Source: Corallococcus soli (GTDB taxonomy: Bacteria > Myxococcota > Myxococcia > Myxococcales > Myxococcaceae). From it: a DNA stretch of 64,000 nt. Under the pieces are notes generated by a model. It did no database searches, was not told the origin of the DNA, and was given only the letters and a program-made list of their open reading frames with translations. Positions 57,267 to 64,000 of the stretch are shown here, piece by piece (position 1 is the stretch's first letter; each line of letters starts with the position of its first letter). The stretch spans positions 124,001 through 188,000 of the forward strand of contig NZ_JAAIYO010000007.1 in assembly GCF_014930455.1 (NCBI RefSeq). The letters run 5' to 3'. Both the position numbers and the translations under genes were made by a program.

Positions 57267-58790
57267 ATGACGGGCATGAAAGGCAAGGATTTCAGGCCTT
57301 TACGAGAGGAAACAGAGCGCGGCCCTGGCTCCGCTCCAGGCGCTTCGCCGCTGCGAGACGGGGTGACGAAGTGGTGGAACGAGGCGCGCGGTGGCGCCGA
57401 GCACTTCCAGGCGTCGCGGGGCGCGCTTCCGGAAGGCCGCATCCGCCAGTTCTTCTACGGCGCGAGCCTGCCGTTCCACATCGCGAAGGCGACGCTGGCG
57501 GATGCCCCGACGCGCGCGCGCTACCTGCGGGTCACCTGCATCCAGACGGCGTTCCTCGTGGCCCTCGCGGGCGTCTGGGCGGCGAACAACTTCCAGGACG
57601 AGGAGGTGAGCCAGCCGAAGCACTCCGCCAGGGCGGCCCAGCCCTTGAGTCCGGAGGCCAGGCCCTTGAGCCCGGAGGCCGAGGCCCGCCTCACCCAGGC
57701 GACCCGGGACCTTCAAGCGGCGATGGAGGCCACGCTCCACCCAGATGCGGCGAAGGGTGACACCCCTTCCGTGGGCGAGGCGTTGAGCGCGCTCACGGTG
57801 ATCGCCATCGAGGTGGGGACCGCGGATGATGGAACACAGGAGGAAGCCGCGATCGCCGCCGGAAACGCGGCGAAGACAGCCGCTGAACGCGCCAGGGCCA
57901 CCACCGGCGCCCCCCCGGACGAGGGCGCGGCGGAGGACCCGGAGGAGCTTGGCGAGCAGGTCGCCGCCGCCGTCCGCGCCAGACTTGAAGAAGAGGGCAT
58001 CGCAGTCCCCCGGCGCCCGAAGGCCAGGGGCCTCCCCATCCAGAGTGAGCCCCAGAAGAAGGGGTTCAACATCGAAGCGCCCCAGGTGCACGAGGGCGTC
58101 TTCTTCCTGGGCAGCTGGGAGTTCTGGGTGTTGTTCTTCACGTCCCTGAGCGCGGCGCAGTGGGTGGTCGTCGTCCTGTCGCGCGACTACCACACGATGA
58201 TCTCCCGCGAGGCGAGCCTGGCCACCGGCGTCACCCCCGAGGATCCCCAGCTCACCCCGCGCGTGCGCCTCAACGTCCCGTGGATGAAGGCCAAGCTCCA
58301 GCGCCGGTGGAGGGCCTACGTGCTCTTCGTGCTGGGCCTCCCGGTGGTGGCGGTCGTCACCGCGCCAGTGCCCTGGAAGGAAGTGCCGTTCACCCTGCTC
58401 AGCTCTGCCTGGGCCTTCTGGTGGCTCTCCGTCTTCACCTCCGCCAAGAGCGACCGCGCCTGGGTGTCCCCTGTCTCCGGCCCCCCCTGGTTCCTTCGCG
58501 GCTGGGACAGGGCGGCCCGGGTGGTGCCGCTGCTGCGCTGGGGGCCCATCGGCTGGTACGAGCGGCTGCTGACGCGAAAGACGCAGAGCGTCGTGGCCCC
58601 CATCGCGAGCGTGGAGCGGCAACCGTGGGTCTTCGCGGGCCTCGCGTTGACGCGCCTCGTGGGCACCCTGCCGCCCTTCCGCTGCTTCACGCGGCCGTTC
58701 ATCCCGGTGGCCGCCGCCCACCTGCACAGCCTGGATCCGGTGCAGCCGGCGAAGGACACCCCGCAGCCGCCCCACCACGCGGAGGACTGA
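57267..58790 (+). CDS. Unrecognised multi-pass membrane protein
   Basis: I do not recognise this 507-residue protein. It has an N-terminal hydrophilic region (1-85), a first transmembrane helix at about 88-107, and then about 170 mostly hydrophilic residues with a repeated LSPEA element (127-138) and Glu-rich helices. Further helices lie near 284-304, 350-366 and 373-391. The C-terminal part is Trp-rich (KSDRAWVSPVSGPPWFLRGWD). No catalytic motif stands out. The ATG has no Shine-Dalgarno site, but a TAGCGT -10-like hexamer lies six bases ahead. It converges on the transporter-HEAT gene with a seven-base gap. Confidence 0.7.
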   Translation: MTGMKGKDFRPLREETERGPGSAPGASPLRDGVTKWWNEARGGAEHFQASRGALPEGRIRQFFYGASLPFHIAKATLADAPTRARYLRVTCIQTAFLVALAGVWAANNFQDEEVSQPKHSARAAQPLSPEARPLSPEAEARLTQATRDLQAAMEATLHPDAAKGDTPSVGEALSALTVIAIEVGTADDGTQEEAAIAAGNAAKTAAERARATTGAPPDEGAAEDPEELGEQVAAAVRARLEEEGIAVPRRPKARGLPIQSEPQKKGFNIEAPQVHEGVFFLGSWEFWVLFFTSLSAAQWVVVVLSRDYHTMISREASLATGVTPEDPQLTPRVRLNVPWMKAKLQRRWRAYVLFVLGLPVVAVVTAPVPWKEVPFTLLSSAWAFWWLSVFTSAKSDRAWVSPVSGPPWFLRGWDRAARVVPLLRWGPIGWYERLLTRKTQSVVAPIASVERQPWVFAGLALTRLVGTLPPFRCFTRPFIPVAAAHLHSLDPVQPAKDTPQPPHHAED

Positions 58791-58797
58791 CGCGGGC

Positions 58798-61700
58798 CTA
58801 GGCGTCCGAGGGCGCGTTGCCCTCGGGAGGCAGTCCGCCAATGCCCTCCAGCGGCACCTGGGGCTGCTGCGCGACGCCCAGCTCCAGCCGCTGTCCCGTC
58901 TCCCGCCGCGCGGGCAGGTCGATGACGCTCTGGAGCTGCTGGCTCACGGAGCGGAAGAAGCCCGTGAGCAGCTCCGGCCGGTCCGCGAGCAGGTCCAGGA
59001 AGTCGCGCCGGTCGATGACGAGCACGCGCGAGTCCACCGCGGCCACCATGTCCGTGGGACGGGGCGCGCCATCCAGCAGGCTCACCTCGCCGATGGCCTC
59101 CTTCGCCTGGAAGCGCAGCACGTGCTCGCCGTTGCGGAACGCGTCCACCGCGCCCTCGACGATGACGTAGAGCGCGTCGCCCGGGTCCCCCTGGCTGTAG
59201 AGGCGCTCGCCCGTGCGGTACAGGGCCTCGCGCGCCACCTCCGCGATGGCGGCGATGTCATCCACGTCGCTCTGGGAGAAGACGCTCACGCCCTCCAGCG
59301 CGAACATCCGTTGGACGATCTTGTCGCTCAATTCACCCTCCTGCGGGAGCACGTCCAGGCCATTCACCCGCGCCACGTGGCGGGCACACGCGCGCAGCAC
59401 CACGTCCTCGCTCTGCACCAGCCCCGCCAGCCGCCGCCACAGCCGGCCCGGCGCTCCGGGCGGCAGCTCGCGGTGGTGGGCCTCCACCTGCTCCATCACC
59501 AGCTCGCGCTCCTCCACCGCCACCAGGTTCTCCAACAGCTCCAGCGCGTACGCGCGGCGCCGGGAGTCGGAGCCCACCAGGTGCTGGTGGATCCGCCGCA
59601 TCGCCTGGGGCGGATGCAGCAGGCCCAGCAGGAAGAACGACAGCTCCAGCGCCTGATCCAACCGGTCACCCACCGCGCGCGTGAGCAGCGACTGCGGGCC
59701 CAGCGCCGCCTGCACGTCGCGGAAGGCCCCGACGAGCTGACGGTACGTGTCCCGCCGGCGGCCCAGCGCCTCGTGGATCCGGTCCACGTCCACCGGGTGG
59801 TCCGGCTGCTCCTCGCGAAGCCGCGACAGCTGCGCGCCAATGCGGAAGTGCAGGGCCGCGTCGTCGCGCACGTTGGAGAACAGCAGCGCGTTGAGCGCCG
59901 CGGACGTCCCGATGCCGCGCAGCACGCGGGGCAGTTGCATCCGCATGGCCAGCGGCGCGGCCTTGTTGTTGAGCTGCAGCTCCAGCAGCGGCGTCACCGC
60001 GTCGCCCAGCTGCACCAGCGACTCACGCGCGGCCGGACGCTCCTCGCGCCAGGTGAGGAACGGCAGCAGCCGCGGCGCCAGCTCCACGTAGCCGCCCTCC
60101 CCCACCGCCATCAGCGCCACGCGCCGCACGGAGATGTCCATGTCCTCCAGGTAGAGCGACAGCGGCCCCGCGAAGCGCGGATCCTTCAGCCGGCCCAGCA
60201 GCCGCGCCACCTCGCGCCGCTCCGCCACCGGGGCATGGTCCCCCTTGGACAGCAGCTCGCGCAGCGACTCCAGCGCGGAGGAGTTCACCTGCGTGCGCAG
60301 CAGCGCACCAATCGCCGCGCACCGCAGCCCCACGTCGGAGCTCGACAGCAGCGGCGGCAGCAGCCGCTCCGCGCGCTCCGGGGACAGCCGCGCCAGGGCC
60401 CACACGGCCTGGTCGCGGGGGCGCCGGGGCCCCTCCTCCACCAGCCGCTCCAGCATGGGCGCCAGCTCCCGCGCCTCCAGGCTCAGGGCCAGCGTGACGC
60501 CGCGCTCCTGCACGCGCTCGTGGGGGTGGGCCAGGAGCGCGGCCAGGTGCTGGCGCAGCGGCGCCTCCGCCTGCTCCAGCATGTCCACCGCGCGCAGCAC
60601 GCGCTCCGGCGTGGGCGCGCCCAGCGCCTCCACCAGCAGCTTCTGCGAATCGACGCCCAGCTCGACGTCCTCCTCCTCGTGCGCACCCACCTGCTCGCCC
60701 AGCGCCGTGAGGTACGCGGGTTTGAGGCGCACGAGCAGCAGGCCCAGCGCGGCGCACAGCCCCACCACCGCCACCGCCATGGTGATGCCGTTGGCCCCGC
60801 GCCCCGCGCCGATGAGCAGCAGGCCCGCCAGCACCACGCCACCCTTGCGCAAGAGGCCGTCCACCGCGCTGCGCAGCCCCTCGCGCTGCTCGTCCGGCAC
60901 CGCCGCGTAGAGCAGCTGGATGCCCACCGGCAGGATGGAGTAGCTCACCGCCGTCTCCACCAGCCGCAGCAGGTGCACCGGCCACAGCTCCCCCGTCGCC
61001 AGCGTGGCCCCCGCCAGCGGCGCGAGCACCACCGGCACCAGCGCCAGGTACATGAGCAGGCCCATGCGCTTGAGCAGCCGCTCCGCCACCAGCAGTTGGA
61101 AGGCCACGCAGAACAGGCCAATCCACAGCTGGAGTGAACCGAAGAGCGCCGCCAGCCCGTCCTCGCTGAGCGTGCCCTCCACGCGCAGGCGGAACAGGTA
61201 GTCCACGAAGGACGACAGCACCGCGAACGCGATGCCCAGCGCCGCGAGCACCTGCGCGTACGGGCTCTGCCCCAGGTAGCTCCACGCCGGGAACCACGCC
61301 TGCAACGAGCGCGTGCGCTGAGGCGGCGCGGGCTCCGTCTGGTGCAGGTGGTGGTAGATGGCCCCCGCGGCCAGCAGGCTCACCGCGCCGCTGACCACGA
61401 CGACGGGCGTGCCCAGCCGCACCGCCAGCGCCTGCACCAGCAGGCCGCCCGCGATGCCGCCGCCCATGCCGAAGCCGTTGAGCACCGTGAACGCCCGGCG
61501 CGCCTCGCGCGCGTCGAACTCGGACGCCATGCGGCCCCAGAAGCGGAACGACACGAACGTGCTGAAGCAGTCCGCGAACAGGTACAGCGCCAGCGCCGGC
61601 ATGCGCTGCCCCGCGGACAGCGCCGCCGCCAGCCCCAGCGCCAGGATGCCGCCCACCCCGGTGAGGATGCCGGGGGACTCGGTGGGCGCGTCGGGCCGCC

Positions 61701-61944
61701 CCCGGGGCAGCAGCGTGAGCGCCGCCGTCATCAACGCGCCCAGCAGGTACAGGTACGGCAGCGCCTGCGACTCGAAGCGCGACAGCACCAGCGCGTTCGC
61801 CGCCGTCTTGAGCTGCGTCACCCCGGCGATGAGCGCGAACTGGAAGGCGCCCGCTGGCAGCACGCGGCGGTTCCAGGATGAGGTGTCGGAAGAGGCCACG
61901 GGCGCGGGAGTGCGGACAGGATAGCGTGGGAGCCCGCTATTCAC
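58798..61944 (-). CDS. MFS/TLC-like transporter fused to HEAT repeats and a cNMP-binding domain
   Basis: The 1048-residue protein begins with about eleven hydrophobic helices (about 30-430) arranged as a major-facilitator-like or nucleotide-transporter (TLC/NTT-like) unit. About 450 residues of HEAT-like helical repeats (LRCAAIGALLRTQ..., VRRVALMAVGEGG) follow. The C-terminal cNMP-binding domain (about 890-1010) has phosphate-binding cassette IGEVSLLDGAPRPTD, including the canonical Arg. The GTG at 61944 has GGAAGG eight bases ahead; longer upstream frames include a TTA codon and no ribosome site. The fusion suggests transport controlled by a cyclic nucleotide. Similar fusions are known in other bacteria but I know no studied example. 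Confidence 0.82.
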   Translation of the reverse strand: MNSGLPRYPVRTPAPVASSDTSSWNRRVLPAGAFQFALIAGVTQLKTAANALVLSRFESQALPYLYLLGALMTAALTLLPRGRPDAPTESPGILTGVGGILALGLAAALSAGQRMPALALYLFADCFSTFVSFRFWGRMASEFDAREARRAFTVLNGFGMGGGIAGGLLVQALAVRLGTPVVVVSGAVSLLAAGAIYHHLHQTEPAPPQRTRSLQAWFPAWSYLGQSPYAQVLAALGIAFAVLSSFVDYLFRLRVEGTLSEDGLAALFGSLQLWIGLFCVAFQLLVAERLLKRMGLLMYLALVPVVLAPLAGATLATGELWPVHLLRLVETAVSYSILPVGIQLLYAAVPDEQREGLRSAVDGLLRKGGVVLAGLLLIGAGRGANGITMAVAVVGLCAALGLLLVRLKPAYLTALGEQVGAHEEEDVELGVDSQKLLVEALGAPTPERVLRAVDMLEQAEAPLRQHLAALLAHPHERVQERGVTLALSLEARELAPMLERLVEEGPRRPRDQAVWALARLSPERAERLLPPLLSSSDVGLRCAAIGALLRTQVNSSALESLRELLSKGDHAPVAERREVARLLGRLKDPRFAGPLSLYLEDMDISVRRVALMAVGEGGYVELAPRLLPFLTWREERPAARESLVQLGDAVTPLLELQLNNKAAPLAMRMQLPRVLRGIGTSAALNALLFSNVRDDAALHFRIGAQLSRLREEQPDHPVDVDRIHEALGRRRDTYRQLVGAFRDVQAALGPQSLLTRAVGDRLDQALELSFFLLGLLHPPQAMRRIHQHLVGSDSRRRAYALELLENLVAVEERELVMEQVEAHHRELPPGAPGRLWRRLAGLVQSEDVVLRACARHVARVNGLDVLPQEGELSDKIVQRMFALEGVSVFSQSDVDDIAAIAEVAREALYRTGERLYSQGDPGDALYVIVEGAVDAFRNGEHVLRFQAKEAIGEVSLLDGAPRPTDMVAAVDSRVLVIDRRDFLDLLADRPELLTGFFRSVSQQLQSVIDLPARRETGQRLELGVAQQPQVPLEGIGGLPPEGNAPSDA

Positions 61945-62113
61945 GAATAACACCCTTCCAGTCCAGCCCGCACCTGCCCCCAGGGAGGGCGGCGATGCTC
62001 GCCCGGCTGCCCCTCCCCCAGCGGCTCCAAAACCGCGCCGGCGCCGCTCCAGAATCCTTGCGGCCCCCACGGAATCCGTCGGTGAACGGCACAGGAAGGC
62101 GGTCCGGGTGGCA

Positions 62114-62119
62114 TACACT
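62114..62119 (+). promoter_or_regulatory. -10-like hexamer of the RDD gene
   Basis: TACACT ends seven bases before the GTG at 62127, the spacing expected for a leaderless transcript. There is no Shine-Dalgarno site and no clear -35. A similar TACACT precedes the TPR lipoprotein gene at 63536. Confidence 0.35.
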
Positions 62120-62126
62120 GCGCGCC

Positions 62127-62972
62127 GTGACGCCCGCCCCCGACACCCTGCTCGACGGCACCCACACGGTGCTGACCCCGGAGTACGTGGAGTTCCGCTT
62201 CACGCTCGCGGGCGTGTACTCGCGCTTCCTCGCGTGGCTGGTGGACGCCATCATCGTCGGGCTGGCCACCCTGGTGGTGCTGCTGGTGTTCCAGGTCGCG
62301 ATGGCCGCGTTCCCGGGGTTCGCCAGCGCACTGGGCATCGTCGTCTACTTCCTCGTGGACTGGGGGTACGCCATCACGCTGGAGACCGCCTGGGCCGGGC
62401 AGACGGTGGGCAAGCGCGCCCTGTCCCTGCGGGTCATCCAGGAGAGCGGCGTGCGCATCGGCTTCTACCACGCGGCGCTGCGCAACCTGGCGCGCGTCGT
62501 GGACCGGCTGCCGTTGCTCTACCTGGTGGGCGGCACCACCGCGCTCGTGTCGCGCTCGCACCAGCGGCTGGGGGACCTGCTCGCCGGCACCATCGTCGTG
62601 CGCGAGCGCCGCCTGAAGGTGCCCTCCGCCCTGGAGACGCGCGGCGACGAGGGGCTGCTGGCGGATCCGCTGTTCGTCTCCCGCGTGAAGCGGCTGTCCA
62701 CCGAGGAGCGGGAGCTGGTGCTGTCCGCGGCCCTGCGGCGCGAGGAGCTCCGGATGGAGGCCCGCCTGCGGCTGTTCTCCGCGCTGGGGGCACGGCTCCA
62801 GGACTCGCTCGCGATGGAGAAGCCCTCCCACCTCTCCGACGAGAAGTGGACGCTGCTCGTCGCCGCCACGCTGCTGCCCGCCCCGAACACGCGCCCGGGG
62901 CGGCCGGGCACGCCTAGAAGTACGCCGCCACGCCCACCGAACCGGTCAGCGACGTCTGCGTATCCTCGTTGA
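62127..62972 (+). CDS. RDD-family membrane protein
   Basis: The 281-residue protein has the RDD domain at about 15-165: a helix RFLAWLVDAIIVGLATLVVLLVF with its Arg and Asp, a further helix, and the closing GQTVGKRALSLRVIQESG...RSHQRLGDLLAGTIVVRE. The C-terminal part (about 170-265) is soluble and helical. RDD proteins are small membrane proteins often linked to MoxR/DUF58/SpoIIM clusters. The GTG at 62127 follows a -10-like TACACT with no Shine-Dalgarno, so the mRNA may be leaderless. Its last 59 bases overlap the 3' end of the convergent outer-membrane-protein gene, encoding a Pro/Arg/Ser-rich tail that could be an extension. Confidence 0.85.
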   Translation: MTPAPDTLLDGTHTVLTPEYVEFRFTLAGVYSRFLAWLVDAIIVGLATLVVLLVFQVAMAAFPGFASALGIVVYFLVDWGYAITLETAWAGQTVGKRALSLRVIQESGVRIGFYHAALRNLARVVDRLPLLYLVGGTTALVSRSHQRLGDLLAGTIVVRERRLKVPSALETRGDEGLLADPLFVSRVKRLSTEERELVLSAALRREELRMEARLRLFSALGARLQDSLAMEKPSHLSDEKWTLLVAATLLPAPNTRPGRPGTPRSTPPRPPNRSATSAYPR

Positions 62973-63432
62973 GGGCGATGTAGAAGTTGTACTGCGCGCG
63001 CACGCCCAGGCTCACCGTGTCCGTGACGAAGTAGTCCAGCCCCACGTTGGGCCCGATGCCCACGAAGTTGCTGATGCTGTCCTTGAAAACGATGAGGTAG
63101 CTCACGTCCGTGCCGACGTACGGACGCAGGGTCTCCTCCATCAGCAGGTAGCGGATGCCGATGGACGGCGCCAGGCCGATGACCCGCTTCTCCGGGGTGG
63201 CGAAGGTGTCCTTCGGGAACATCAGCTTCGACAGGGAGACGACCTCGAAGCCGTTCTCCACGTAGAGGCTGCCCTCCAGGCCCAGGAAGGGCGTGCCCGC
63301 GAGTCCCGCGGTGCGTTTGAAGTCCATGTAGCCCACCGAGAGCCCCAGGCTCCGGTTGGAGAACTGGGCGTGGGCGGGAGTCGCGCCCAGCAGGGCGGCG
63401 AGCAAGCCAAAGGCACAAAGAGAGGTCCGCAT
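62914..63432 (-). CDS. Small outer-membrane beta-barrel protein
   Basis: The 172-residue protein has signal peptide MRTSLCAFGLLAALLGATPAHAQ and then eight predicted amphipathic strands (GLSVGYMDFKR, FLGLEGSLYVENG, LAPSIGIRYLL, LRPYVGTDVSYLIVF, VGIGPNVGLDYFV, SLGVRAQYNFYIAL, SLTGSVGVAAYF), ending in a C-terminal Phe, the usual signal for outer-membrane insertion. It resembles OmpA/OmpW-like eight-stranded barrels. The start at 63432 is the ATG of the signal peptide; an ATG 17 codons earlier is unsupported. Its last bases overlap the convergent RDD gene by 59 nt. Confidence 0.85.
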   Translation of the reverse strand: MRTSLCAFGLLAALLGATPAHAQFSNRSLGLSVGYMDFKRTAGLAGTPFLGLEGSLYVENGFEVVSLSKLMFPKDTFATPEKRVIGLAPSIGIRYLLMEETLRPYVGTDVSYLIVFKDSISNFVGIGPNVGLDYFVTDTVSLGVRAQYNFYIALNEDTQTSLTGSVGVAAYF

Positions 63433-63496
63433 GGCGCGGCACTCTACAGCCGGGCTAACCCCTGGAAAACAGCGCTGATTCATCCAAAGGCCGGCG

Positions 63497-63526
63497 TTGC
63501 CTCATGGGGTGGCGCTCTCCTACACT
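63497..63526 (+). promoter_or_regulatory. Candidate promoter of the TPR lipoprotein gene
   Basis: TTGCCT (63497-63502) and TACACT (63521-63526) are separated by 18 nt. Transcription would begin near 63533, about three bases before the ATG at 63536, giving a nearly leaderless mRNA. An AAGG just before the ATG is a weak ribosome-site alternative. Confidence 0.45.
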
Positions 63527-63535
63527 CCCAAGGCC

Positions 63536-64000
63536 ATGCGTCTTCGCCGCCTTGTCACGCTGACCGCCGCCGCTGCCCTGTCCACCACCGCCTGCCTCAA
63601 CACGCCGCCGCCGCACGAGCGGGCGCTCATCAACAATGAGCTGTGCGCGCAGGAGATGGCCAACGGGGACCTCCAGAAGGCGGAGACCTACTGCAACCTG
63701 GGCCTGGAGTTCTCCCCGCAGTACGCGGACCTCTGGGCCAACAAGGGCCTCATCGCCATGTATTCGGGCAACAAGCCCAAGGCGAAGGACTTCTTCATCA
63801 AGGCCCTGCGCTACAACCAGGAGCACCTCCAGGCCTACCAGAACCTGGGCGTCCTCTATCTGGAGGAAGGCGCCTACGGGAAGGCCCACGACAACTTCAA
63901 GCGCGCCCTGCAGGTGAACCCGGACAACCTGGAGTCGCGCTACGACCTGGGCCTCACCTTCATGAAGATGGGCAAGAAGAAGGAGGCGCGCAAGGAGTTC
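63536..64000 (+). CDS. TPR-repeat lipoprotein (truncated by window end)
   Basis: The visible 155 residues begin with a lipoprotein signal (LTAAAALSTTAC, lipid-modified Cys20). TPR repeats follow (NGDLQKAETYCNLGLEFSPQY; NKPKAKDFFIKALRYNQEHL; GAYGKAHDNFKRALQVNPDNL; and a fourth starting at GKKKEARKEF) with the canonical Gly/Ala/Pro positions. Such proteins are periplasmic or outer-membrane-attached scaffolds; PilF/PilW and Tgl-type pilotins of type IV pili share this layout, but I cannot assign it to either. The reading frame is open at the right edge. A promoter-like TTGCCT/TACACT pair lies just ahead of the ATG. Confidence 0.85.
   Translation, partial: MRLRRLVTLTAAAALSTTACLNTPPPHERALINNELCAQEMANGDLQKAETYCNLGLEFSPQYADLWANKGLIAMYSGNKPKAKDFFIKALRYNQEHLQAYQNLGVLYLEEGAYGKAHDNFKRALQVNPDNLESRYDLGLTFMKMGKKKEARKEF

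Noticed and set aside
62109-62123. TGGCATACACTGCGC resembles a -24/-12 sigma-54 promoter before the RDD gene
   Set aside because: The invariant GG and GC have the right offset, but the expected start site would be at about 62135, inside the coding region past the GTG. The TACACT hexamer explains the region better.
63536-64000. Assigning the final lipoprotein to Tgl or PilF/PilW
   Set aside because: TPR lipoproteins of several functions look alike, the gene is truncated, and no type IV pilus genes are adjacent in the window.

Overview
This window is a 64 kb stretch of high-GC DNA, with G or C at nearly every third codon position. It is almost certainly from a myxobacterium of the Myxococcaceae (Myxococcus/Corallococcus/Pyxidicoccus type). 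That assignment rests on GC-rich coding style, many FHA, TPR, cNMP, PEGA and HEAT signalling or scaffold proteins, NtrC-type sigma-54 activators, and a full Gram-negative type II secretion (T2SS) operon. It is inference from content, not from a database match. No tRNA, rRNA, CRISPR array, insertion sequence or prophage is visible, and the region reads as stable chromosomal backbone.

Layout. 1-5.6 kb: a membrane TPR protein converging through a perfect hairpin on a leftward operon (FHA-TPR protein, double cNMP-domain protein, NTF2-like protein). 5.8-9.7 kb: the TldD/TldE protease pair and a stand-alone ParB-domain protein. 9.8-26.2 kb: an NtrC-type response regulator followed by gspC-D-E-F-(small membrane protein)-G-(GspG-like protein)-H-I-J-K-L-M-N. 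A near-consensus -24/-12 promoter lies just ahead of gspC, and tandem hairpins follow gspN. 26.3-28 kb: a sigma-54 activator with two FHA domains. 28-35.9 kb: an APC permease, an ECF sigma factor, a four-cysteine protein, an S46 dipeptidyl-peptidase, an M50 protease, an MBL-fold hydrolase and a secreted protein. 36.2-40.5 kb: topoisomerase IV genes parC and parE, closed by a hairpin. 40.6-45.9 kb: two PEGA-domain envelope proteins and an SppA peptidase fused to a predicted outer-membrane barrel. 46.1-53.5 kb: rho with a long disordered N-terminus, then a zinc-ribbon/DUF4129/DUF4350/MoxR/DUF58 cluster. 53.5-64 kb: GNAT, pyrophosphatase, SpoIIM-like protein, a 5'-nucleotidase-like lipoprotein, a membrane protein of unknown function, a transporter-HEAT-cNMP fusion, an RDD protein, a small outer-membrane barrel and a truncated TPR lipoprotein.

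How the genes work together. The central unit is a complete T2SS core, lacking only the prepilin peptidase and pilotin. It appears to be controlled by sigma-54 through the adjacent response regulator. The operon carries two non-standard parts: a 48-residue membrane peptide, and a GspG-like protein that keeps the pseudopilin head but has no prepilin-peptidase site. The MoxR/DUF58/DUF4129/DUF4350 genes form one translationally coupled unit, and their usual partners SpoIIM and RDD lie 1 and 9 kb away in separate transcripts. Several genes in the right half have TANNNT hexamers 6-10 nt before the start codon and weak or no Shine-Dalgarno sequence, which suggests leaderless or nearly leaderless mRNAs.
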